Assembly: GCA_035772405.1 (NCBI GenBank)
Contig: JAYKKM010000010.1
Location: forward strand, 1,135,501-1,199,500
Source of the DNA: Chrysogorgia sp. JL179-B06
Lineage: Eukaryota; Cnidaria; Anthozoa; Scleralcyonacea; Chrysogorgiidae
Length of the DNA stretch: 64,000 nt
Direction: 5' to 3'
The position numbers were made by a program, and so were the translations under genes. Shown here piece by piece: positions 57,025-64,000 of the stretch (positions are counted from its first letter, which is position 1; each line of letters begins with the position of its first letter). The notes beneath the pieces were generated by a model. That model was given only the letters and a program-made list of their open reading frames with translations. It ran no database searches and was not told the origin of the DNA.

Positions 57025-57265
57025 GTTGACAACCGCTGACCAAAGTTTTGATTGACAGGTGTCAATCAAAAGAAAGGGGGTGGGGCGTCGCAAGAATAAA
57101 AAGTCCCGTCTAATTTCCTTGGAAATCTTGTTACTCGAGAAAATGGGGGGGGCTTAATGGCGGAGTGACTATTTAATCAGGGTTTAACCAGGGAAAATAA
57201 AGTGGTACTCGAGAAATTGGAAAAATGAGGGGGGTTTGAGTTAGAATCGGCCTTATTACACTACT
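57025..57265 (-). repeat. Polinton 3 right terminal inverted repeat
   Basis: Carries one copy of the motif series seen twice at the left end and finishes ATCGGCCTTATTACACTACT. It includes the palindrome TTGATTGACAGGTGTCAATC. PolB ends just outside it. Confidence 0.92.
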
Positions 57266-57271
57266 GTTACA
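57266..57271. repeat. 6-bp target-site duplication GTTACA (right of Polinton 3)
   Basis: Second copy of 40236-40241, immediately after the element's last base. Confidence 0.96.
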
Positions 57272-57333
57272 TGACAAACCGAGACATCATAATCATGGGT
57301 GGGAAAATGATGAAGGAATATGGTATAAAGTAG
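57266..57333 (+). pseudogene. Fibre-like protein, 3' end (Polinton 2)
   Basis: Encodes the last 20 or so codons of the Polinton 2 fibre-like gene, in the frame left at 40241, with the stop TAG at 57331-57333. Compare the end of 12023-12973. Confidence 0.9.
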
Positions 57334-57543
57334 ATGGGAGCGTGTGTTTCGAGACCTCGTGAAATATATAAAATAAATAAGACAACTGATCATATGTTCA
57401 AGGCTGGTGGGTCATTTGGTCGTGGTGATGTGAGTCTTGAGCTCCATGCTGAAATTGGTATGAGGTCGAGAAAAACTTATGGTAAACCCATTTTATTACC
57501 ACCAGAAGAACCAGACGACATAATAACACCATCAGTGTCATAA
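57334..57543 (+). CDS. Predicted N-myristoylated protein, 69 aa (Polinton 2)
   Basis: Open homologue of 11813-12022: MGACVSRP start with Gly2 and Ser6, Cys4, and the KTTDHMFKAGGSFGRGD block. The C-terminal dozen residues differ. Starts directly after the fibre-like gene's stop. Confidence 0.8.
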   Translation: MGACVSRPREIYKINKTTDHMFKAGGSFGRGDVSLELHAEIGMRSRKTYGKPILLPPEEPDDIITPSVS

Positions 57544-57575
57544 AAGCGCGCACTGATGATACGTCCTATGTTATA

Positions 57576-57740
57576 ATGGGTTGGTCTCAGCTTCGAAGAT
57601 TCAGAAAGCTGGTTCGTAGTGTGAGAGACTTTTTAAGACGTAAGTCGAAGAACAAATCAAGTGTTAAAACACATCGGATGCGATGGTACACAACACGTCA
57701 GGTCTATAAAGCCCCTAATAATGATAGGGATAAAGTGTAG
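57576..57740 (+). CDS. Small arginine-rich basic protein, 54 aa (Polinton 2)
   Basis: Starts MGWSQLRRFRKLVRSVRDFL and shares the RKLV-R-VR-F pattern and RWYTT-Q-YK block with the 46-aa frame at 11664-11804. The ATG follows TGTTATA. Open despite decay elsewhere in Polinton 2, which supports coding. Confidence 0.68.
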   Translation: MGWSQLRRFRKLVRSVRDFLRRKSKNKSSVKTHRMRWYTTRQVYKAPNNDRDKV

Positions 57741-57787
57741 CTTATTGACGCGCCATGAGTGATATATATTTTTGTGAGACTATAGTA

Positions 57788-58573
57788 ATGACCACACTTC
57801 AAGTGTTCGATTTTGACGGCCATCAAGTCACGACAGCCACGAATAACGACAATGTGTGGTTCAAAGCGAAAGACGTTGCAAGAGTTCTAGGTTATGCCCA
57901 ACCAAAGAGTGCAGTACGTGACCACGTTGAACCTGACTGCAAAATCGAGGCCTGCGATTTAGTGGGCGTCATCGGGTCGAGCCCACAAGTCCTATTTATC
58001 AACGAACTTGGTGTTTATTCGTTGGTGTTCTCAAGCGACATGGAACACGCGAAACAGTTCGGAAAGTGGGTGCGCTCAGAGGTCTTACCAAGTGTTAGAA
58101 AGACTAGATCGCACGTCGGTCTCAAGCACAATCAATTCGTGGTGATCACTGAATTCGACCTGCACACGAAAGTTGTTGGTTACATTAGGAAATACCACCC
58201 AGAAGCTATTTTGATAGCTGCTTGTGGTGAAAACCAAGACACTTCAAGTAAAAGAATAAATTCGTGGAAAAAAGGTTATCAACGTGGAACACCTGATCTA
58301 ATTATTGCCAATGGACACAAAACGCACAATGGACTTGTGATTGAGTTCAAGAATCCAGGTGGCACAGGTAAGACGTCCGAAGACCAAAAGAAAATGATAC
58401 TTAAGTTCAAACACGCTGGGTATCTAACGTTGTTGTGCGAGTCGTACGACAACGCTATTAATGTGATAACAAATTATTTCTCTGACATCAGGTTTCAATG
58501 TCCCTGGTGTATTCGTAAATTTAAAAGTGAAGCGACGTTAGACAGCCATAGTTGTTGTACTAAAAAAGTTTAG
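57788..58573 (+). CDS. Bro-N / VRR-NUC-like / zinc-finger fusion (Polinton 2)
   Basis: Open homologue of 10868-11635 with the Bro-N core (VWFKAKDVARVLGY, INELGVYSL), nuclease-like RGTPDLII and LVIEFKNPGG, and a C-terminal finger (CPWC...H). It has about 10 extra residues in the Bro-N region (IEACDLVGVIGSS). ATG 57788 follows GAGACTATAGTA. Confidence 0.83.
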   Translation: MTTLQVFDFDGHQVTTATNNDNVWFKAKDVARVLGYAQPKSAVRDHVEPDCKIEACDLVGVIGSSPQVLFINELGVYSLVFSSDMEHAKQFGKWVRSEVLPSVRKTRSHVGLKHNQFVVITEFDLHTKVVGYIRKYHPEAILIAACGENQDTSSKRINSWKKGYQRGTPDLIIANGHKTHNGLVIEFKNPGGTGKTSEDQKKMILKFKHAGYLTLLCESYDNAINVITNYFSDIRFQCPWCIRKFKSEATLDSHSCCTKKV

Positions 58574-59136
58574 TGATCAGGATGATAACGTCTACACACC
58601 GCTTTATATTGTTCAGCACCACCAACAAATGATGGTCCTGGATTGTATCTCCAATTGAATGACGCTTCAACAGTTGTTCCGTAAGTGTCACGACAAACGA
58701 CGCAATACGCTTTTAGAAAGGTGATGTCGTCTGCTATTGGGAAGAGCGTGTCAAGTTCACCAAGTCTTTTTAAGTGCTCTGTTGTTATGAGACCACAAAT
58801 AATGACGTGAATGCCAGCTTTGACAAAGTCATGAATAACTGATAGATCAGAGTACCAATGGCCTTCATCAATACCAATGACATCATAATCAGTTAGTTTG
58901 GAAGAACTTGGAAGGTTGGTGATTAACTTTGCAGGTAAACTGTCTGATCCAACAACAATGGTCTGACGATGTGTGGAGAACGTGTGGTCAGTTCGTCTAG
59001 TGTCACCTGTGTTGTTCATGTAGAGGACTTTGAGCCCTGACCTACTTAGCGCGACTAACCTACGGAGAGTCTCTGTCGTTTTTCCTGCAAACATGGGACC
59101 AATCACGATTTCCAGTTTACCAACTTTCTCTGTCAT
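58570..59136 (-). CDS. tk: Thymidine kinase, type II (Polinton 2)
   Basis: 188 aa, apparently intact, with P-loop GPMFAGKT, IDEGHW, the CVVC pair and a C-terminal Cys/His cluster. ATG 59136 aligns with the Polinton 1 start. An upstream ATG at 59178 adds residues without a counterpart. It converges with the Bro-N gene, the stop codons overlapping. Intactness in an otherwise broken element is notable. Confidence 0.9.
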   Translation of the reverse strand: MTEKVGKLEIVIGPMFAGKTTETLRRLVALSRSGLKVLYMNNTGDTRRTDHTFSTHRQTIVVGSDSLPAKLITNLPSSSKLTDYDVIGIDEGHWYSDLSVIHDFVKAGIHVIICGLITTEHLKRLGELDTLFPIADDITFLKAYCVVCRDTYGTTVEASFNWRYNPGPSFVGGAEQYKAVCRRYHPDH

Positions 59137-59149
59137 GGTTACTATACCC

Positions 59150-59857
59150 TCAGAAAATACTCTCGTTGTGGTAACCATTGTTCAGTCTTAACTACCCACT
59201 GAAGCTCTAAGTTTTCAAGATGAGACTTCGAGCTCTCATGTCGTGAGCGGCACATTGGGCTATTGGTGGTCATATACCGCACGGGTAACAGGTGTACACG
59301 TTGGCGTCATGTGCAAAATAATCGTGGGCAGACGAGAGTACGTGGTCCCCGATATCATCCACACCCACTATTTCATTACATCCCACCTTGCAAACGTGAA
59401 CGTCGTGGTTTGCGGCGAGCTCTAGCCATGCTTTGAGTTTGGTTGGGCTCGGTTTCCATAGAAGACTCGCTAAGAACACTTCTAGGTAGTTACCAAGTAG
59501 CGTGGCGGCGAGCTCACAAGGGTCGCCTAAGTAGTCGCTACTCGCTAACACAAGATGTTTGAACGGTAAGTAACACCACACAGGGATCTCGCTAACTAAC
59601 TCGTTAATCATCTTGTTGGATCTATCTTCTTGAAGATTGACCCAAACCTCAAGAAGACACTTTGTAGCGTGAATCTGAGCACCAAATCGCCTTGCTACTT
59701 CCCCATCTGCGCACCAGCGTTCGCGCACCGTGAAGACTTCTAAGTACTCTTTTAAGACGTTAGGCCCAGAGGCGTCTTGTGGGATAAACACGTTGATAAA
59801 GGTGTGTCTCAGCATTTCGTCGATCTCCTCTTCTGTGGTGTCTTGAACTCGAGTCAT
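59150..59857 (-). pseudogene. Zinc-finger protein, frameshifted near its end (Polinton 2)
   Basis: Homologue of 9342-10076 with the CKVGC...H...H unit. Two extra bases near 59265-59275, inside the last finger after CYPCG, put the conserved RHESSKSHLENLEL segment out of frame and stop translation. ATG 59857 follows GGTATAGTATA. Confidence 0.82.
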
Positions 59858-59912
59858 TATACTATACCTCCAGAGAAAAAGCTCCCCTTTTTTTAGTGCG
59901 TTTGGTTTGGGA

Positions 59913-59965
59913 CTGTGAGATACCTGTGAGGTTAACTGTGAGATACCTGTGAGGTCAACTGTGAG
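59913..59965. promoter_or_regulatory. Five phased CTGTGAG heptamers in divergent promoter (Polinton 2)
   Basis: CTGTGAG (reverse complement CTCACAG) starts at 59913, 59924, 59936, 59947 and 59959, spaced 11, 12, 11 and 12 bp. It has the same copy number, phasing and position as 9237-9289. Confidence 0.8.
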
Positions 59966-59991
59966 TAAGATAACACGTGATAGTGTATTAG

Positions 59992-60333
59992 ATGGCTGAA
60001 GACTCACAGACGGCTGTTGACGCTAAGATCACAGCTGATGTGAAAAGTGTTAAGGTGAAGGACCTAAAGCGTGTCGCTGCTGGTAAGAAGTTGGCTGAGA
60101 TATCGAAAGCTGCGAAAGAAAAGAAAATGCGTGAAATGATAGTCAACGAAGAACAGGGTAGTGAGTGGAGCTATGGCTACATTGTTGGAACACTTGGTGT
60201 TATCATTGCTGGTGCTTCGCTATGGTACACAATTAGCAGTAAAAAAGAAACACAATTAACACCCGCGAGTGCAGCAGCACCTACGTCAGAAAGTCATAGT
60301 CGTCGCCCAACACTAGACACATTTGATTCTTGA
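59992..60333 (+). CDS. Small single-pass membrane protein, 113 aa (Polinton 2)
   Basis: Open homologue of 8866-9210 with the KRVAAGKKLAEISKAAK block and membrane segment YIVGTLGVIIAGASLWYTI. Starts after GTGTATTAG. Confidence 0.83.
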   Translation: MAEDSQTAVDAKITADVKSVKVKDLKRVAAGKKLAEISKAAKEKKMREMIVNEEQGSEWSYGYIVGTLGVIIAGASLWYTISSKKETQLTPASAAAPTSESHSRRPTLDTFDS

Positions 60334-60354
60334 ACAAAACACACGACAATGTAT

Positions 60355-60591
60355 ATGACTGCGATCGATCGAAAAGAACTCATGAACGAACTGTACGACG
60401 CGCTACTTGTTACGACTGGTGCTGTGGTAGTGAGTATGATTTCGAAAAAGGCTTTGGGAGAACCATTGGGAACACCAGAGACTGTGAAAGGCACAGTGAA
60501 ACTTGCTGCAGCTGTTGGTGCGGGAACGTTGTTAGTAAAATGGATGGAATCGAAAAAGTGGATACCGACAGATCCATTCAAATCAACGTAA
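60355..60591 (+). CDS. Small two-helix hydrophobic protein, 78 aa (Polinton 2)
   Basis: Open homologue of 8606-8842 (MTAIDRKELMNELYDALL, KKALGEPLGTP, IPTDPFKST). ATG 60355 is chosen to match the homologues' start. An in-frame ATG six bases upstream is possible. Confidence 0.83.
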   Translation: MTAIDRKELMNELYDALLVTTGAVVVSMISKKALGEPLGTPETVKGTVKLAAAVGAGTLLVKWMESKKWIPTDPFKST

Positions 60592-60595
60592 GTTA

Positions 60596-61015
60596 ATGGT
60601 GAGTGTTGTGGCTGGAGGGATTTTTAATGCAGTGGCTTTTGCAGGCGCTGGCTTTATGTTCTCGAAGTTTAATCACACAGGCTATGAAGCTGAGATGAAG
60701 AGACACAACCATGCGTTGGAGCAGTTAGCCAGTGCGAAAGAAGCGTGGTATGAAAATGAAATCGCTAAGAAAGATAAGATCCAGCGTTTGCGACAACGGC
60801 TCTCAGACGCTAATGCTGACATCAACGACACAAACCACGCGTTGGAAGAACTTAGAAGCGTAATGACCATTCAGTACAGCGGTCGAGTGTTCACCGAGAG
60901 TCCGAAGATTGCGGATTACTACCAACCGAGCGCGGAAATGAAGGAATATCAATTATTGTTTGTTGGTGCGTTAGGTTTGGGCAGTGGAATAGCGGTATGG
61001 GTATTGGTTCGATGA
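60596..61015 (+). CDS. Small membrane/coiled-coil protein, 139 aa (Polinton 2)
   Basis: Open and very close to 8182-8601, with the same hydrophobic start, coiled coil and C-terminal membrane segment. Confidence 0.84.
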   Translation: MVSVVAGGIFNAVAFAGAGFMFSKFNHTGYEAEMKRHNHALEQLASAKEAWYENEIAKKDKIQRLRQRLSDANADINDTNHALEELRSVMTIQYSGRVFTESPKIADYYQPSAEMKEYQLLFVGALGLGSGIAVWVLVR

Positions 61016-61039
61016 AAAAATGTTGGAGTAGTATAAGTG

Positions 61040-61602
61040 ATGGACAAACTTATGAGACAGATGAGCTATGGTTTGACAATTGATGAGATTGCGAATGAAA
61101 CGCAAATTGAGTGTGGAGACATCTTCAGGCTTCACTACTGCTTGGATTGTAATGTTGTGAAAAACATGACCGAGTGCGGCGGGTACTCATGTCCAAAGTG
61201 TGGTGACATCGAATGGGGTTACGTTCGGAGTTGTAGTGACATGAGACTCATGCGACCGAGAAGCGTTCACAAACGGTCTTGGTGGATGGGGAGGAGACTA
61301 CGAAACGTTGTGAAGTCTGAGCACCTTGAGTTGATAAAAGAGGACTTCTTGAAAGTTGTCAATGTGTTGCACTCACATGGGTTGATAAAGGGTAGAAACG
61401 TCAGCAGATATGGATACTACAGTACATCACCAGGTTGTGTCATAGAAGGCAATTCGAGACACTCGAGAAGGTGTCAGACCTTAGAGACGGAAAGGTGAAA
61501 GAGAAGTTTGACGACAATCTGTTTGGAGTGGTGTATCCAAAGTTGGGGTGGTGTGAAAGTAGCGATCAGTATTACAACGAGTGGCTTAGGAAAAAAATAT
61601 AA
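61040..61602 (+). pseudogene. Zinc-ribbon protein, frameshifted (Polinton 2)
   Basis: Homologue of 7593-8156 with the CLDC and CPKC pairs. The frame shifts at about 61425-61436, after YGYY. The remaining conserved region (DDNLFGVVYPKLGWCES) continues in another frame to a stop at 61600-61602. ATG 61040 follows GTAGTATAAGTG. Confidence 0.85.
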
Positions 61603-61620
61603 GTGTAGTATATAGAAGCC

Positions 61621-64000
61621 ATGGGCGACGTCACAGAAAACCCACTCGTTAGAACTAGCGCAGCCGTTGTAAATCCACTAACAGGTAGAGCAGTCAATGT
61701 TCATGGGCGAGTCCACAATCAACTTGTTAGATATGGTGTTTTTAGTGACCCGACAAATGTGACTATTGTTAATCCACTGACAAACAGGCGAGTTAACGTC
61801 GGTAGTCGGGCATATAACCGTCTTGTTAGAAATCAGGAAGCGCAACCTACAGTTGAAGACCATAGTCCACAGCTGTTGGATCGAGCGCTGAGAGGATTCA
61901 CAAGGTCTTATGGAGTCGAGGTGGTTAACGCCAGAGACATCAACCAACTAAACGCAACTAGAAGCGCTGTCATTAACCTTTTGAGACGTGAGTTGGGTGA
62001 GACTAACGGAATGAAAGTGGTAGAGACAGTTAAGATCACTTTCGAGAAAGCTTTGGGGTTCAATAAGACCACATATAAAACTGCCTACTTTAACAGCAAA
62101 ACGTTTGTCGTCATTAACGGGCACGATATTGAGGATGTTGCCAATCGTGGATCGGAGCAGATTTTGACGCGGATATCTGGGTGGTTATCTGAAGGGTCTG
62201 GATGGACTATCGACAAAATAGATGCACATTACGTTAATATCGCTATTTATAGACCTTTGAATGGGAGTAGTTACATTGTGTTGCCAAAGGAGCTGTGCAA
62301 TAGTAAGAAGGGTTTGATAAATGTAAATAATGGGGATGACAACGAGTGCTTTAGATGGTGCCACCTAGCACATAAGTTTCCTGTTAGAAAAAACTCTCAT
62401 AGAACATCGAAGTACGTCAGTCACATCAACAAGCTGAATTACGACGGAATTGATTTCCCAGTCACACTCAAAGATTACAACAAGATTGAAAGGGCTAATG
62501 GTATTAGCATTAATGTCTTTGGGTATGAAAATAAGCAGCCATTCCCTGTGTACGTTTCTAAGGAGACGTATCCTGACCATATGGACTTGTTGTTGATAAC
62601 TAATGATGAGGGCAACAAGCACTATGTGTATATTCGTGATTTCAACAAATTCATGTATCGTCAGACAGAGCATAAGGCGAGAAAGCACTTTTGTAGATAT
62701 TGCCTGCAGTGTTTTAGTCGCGCGGACGTGCTTGAACGCCATGTGGAAGTATGTTTGGTCATCAATGGGAAGCAAGCTATTAAAATGCCGCAAAAAGGTA
62801 TGAAAGTGAAATATGAGAATTATAGTAGACAACTAAACGTACCATTTGTGGTGTACGCAGACTTTGAGGCTATCACACAGAAGGTGCACACAGCAACACC
62901 ATCAAGCAAGTGTAGCTATACAAATGCTTATCAGAGGCACGTTGACTGTGGCTATGGGTATAAACTGGTTTGTTGTTATGACAATGAGTATAGTAAGCCA
63001 GTAAAAGTGTATCGCGGTGAAAATGCTGTTAACAAGTTCATTGGGGAGATGTTAGAAATTGTCGAATATTGCAAAAAGACATCTGAGAGTCACTTTAACA
63101 AAGAGATGATACTGACTGATGACGATAAACAAGACTTTGATGAGGCTAAAAGTTGTCATATTTGTAGTGTTGAGTACACTGGCGCTGACGTTAGAGTGAG
63201 AGACCACTGTCATGTCTCGGGTGAGTACAGAGGGTCCGCACATCGCGACTGTAACGTGAACTTTAAATTGACTGATAAAATTCCTGTGATCTTTCACAAC
63301 TTACGTGGTTACGATAGCCATTTCATTATGCAGGAGATTGGTAAGTTTGGTCAAGACATAAATGTGATACCGAACAACATGGAGAAGTACATGGCTTTCA
63401 TGCTTGGAAAAAACTTGGTATTCTTGGACAGCTTTCAGTTCATGGGTACAACTTGGTGAAGAACCTACCAAGAGACGCTTTCAAATACACGTCAGAAGTG
63501 TTTCATGACCATGGGTTGGCACTAATGACAAGAAAGGGGGTCTATCCCTATGATTATATGAACTCCTTTGATAAATTCGATGAATGCGAGCTACCCTCCA
63601 AAAAGGACTTCTACAATATTCTGAATGATGAAGACATTACGGAAGAAATGCATGAGCGCGCTTGTGACGTGTGGGACTACTTTGATGTTGAAAATATGGG
63701 TGGGTGTCACGATCTGTATTTGAAAAGTGATGTGCTCTTGCTTGCTGACGTTTTTGAGAACTTTAGAAAGACATGTCATCGTGAGTATAAACTAGACCCG
63801 TGTCACTATTTCACATCGCCTGGGTTGGCTTGGGACGCGATGTTAAAGATGACTGGAGTGGAACTTGAATTATTGTCTGACATTGACATGTTCCAGTTCG
63901 TAGAATTAGGTATGCGTGGTGGCGTGAGCTACATATGTAACAGGCATGGCGTGGCAAATAATAAGTACATGAAGGGGTATGATAAAGCGCGAGAGTCGAA
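61621..64000 (+). pseudogene. polB: Family B DNA polymerase, frameshifted and cut by window edge (Polinton 2)
   Basis: The N-terminus carries two tandem copies of a V-x-NPLT-R-VNV repeat (about residues 16-75). The C2H2-like finger, YADFEA and DHCHVSGEYRGSAH follow. Ten bases present in Polinton 1 are missing at about 63447, just before the DNLVKN segment, so the frame stops at 63459. Homology resumes in another frame to the window end, passing exonuclease III and reaching the segment before polymerase motif A. Confidence 0.92.

Larger units (their letters stand above)
40242..57265. mobile_element. Polinton 3: complete, apparently intact element nested in Polinton 2
   Basis: 17,024 bp with terminal inverted repeats starting AGTAGTGTAATAAGGCCGAT, an exact 6-bp duplication and all core genes open: ATPase, major capsid, integrase, penton and PolB. 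It is only distantly related to Polintons 1 and 2. Its private genes include a SLATT-like protein, a DUF2738-like protein and a SAP/NUMOD-like protein. It lacks thymidine kinase and the Bro-N fusion. Intact genes and perfect duplication point to a young insertion that may still be functional. Confidence 0.95.
25504..64000. mobile_element. Polinton 2: decayed element, right end outside window
   Basis: Closely related to Polinton 1 and in opposite orientation: 170-aa gene, ATPase, capsid, two membrane proteins, integrase and penton on minus; 496-aa, fibre-like, myristoylated, basic and Bro-N genes on plus; thymidine kinase and zinc-finger on minus; small membrane proteins, zinc-ribbon and PolB on plus. 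Many genes carry frameshifts, a nonsense codon or deletions. It is interrupted by a Ty3/gypsy element (about 32836-38109) and by Polinton 3 (40242-57265), so it is the older of the nested elements. Its own sequence in the window totals about 16 kb. Confidence 0.95.

Noticed and set aside
1..64000. A free viral genome instead of integrated copies
   Set aside because: Satellite flanks, 6-bp target duplications, nesting and decay show that the elements are integrated in a host chromosome.

Overview
The window is eukaryotic, almost certainly animal, nuclear DNA. It is built almost wholly of mobile elements: three large Polinton/Maverick (adintovirus-type) DNA elements, a truncated Ty3/gypsy retrotransposon, pieces of LINE-like and Penelope-like retroelements, and AT-rich host satellite. 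No ordinary host gene, rRNA or tRNA was recognised. The mix suggests an invertebrate genome, perhaps aquatic, but no sequence here fixes the species.

Layout. 1-3042 is host repeat DNA: a 46-47-bp tandem repeat, an ORF-bearing dispersed repeat and a roughly 160-bp satellite. Polinton 1 is complete at 3049-21835, flanked by the 6-bp target duplication TAAGAT. 21836-24740 is more host repeat, including a 1,573-bp tandem duplication whose second copy preserves the uninterrupted insertion site of Polinton 1. 24745-25503 holds retroelement debris. Polinton 2 starts at 25504 and runs off the right edge. It is in the opposite orientation to Polinton 1, is closely related to it, and is decayed. It has been interrupted twice: by a 5'-truncated Ty3/gypsy element (about 32836-38109) inside its 496-aa-type gene, and by a whole third element, Polinton 3 (40242-57265), inside its fibre-like gene. 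Polinton 3 is flanked by the 6-bp duplication GTTACA.

How the genes work together. All three Polintons carry the same core: a protein-primed family B DNA polymerase, a retrovirus-like integrase with a C-terminal chromodomain, a double-jelly-roll major capsid protein, a penton-like minor capsid protein, an A32/FtsK-type packaging ATPase, and a set of small membrane or coiled-coil proteins in conserved order. They therefore look like endogenous virus genomes able to replicate, package and integrate, or remnants of such. Polintons 1 and 2 add a type II thymidine kinase, a Bro-N/PD-(D/E)XK/zinc-finger fusion, an N-myristoylated small protein and a small arginine-rich protein. Polinton 3 is more distant. 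It lacks those genes but has a SLATT-like membrane protein, a DUF2738-like single-stranded DNA-binding protein candidate and a SAP/NUMOD-like protein, and every recognised gene in it is open. Polinton 1 has one visible break (a +1 shift in the ATPase). Polinton 2 has breaks in most genes. No adenovirus-type maturation protease was recognised in any of them.

The most notable structures are the terminal palindromes of Polintons 1 and 2 (169 and 173 bp, different stem sequences but the same architecture), a conserved array of five CTCACAG heptamers spaced 11-12 bp in a divergent promoter, different start-codon-proximal motifs in the two Polinton lineages, and an exact nested insertion history.
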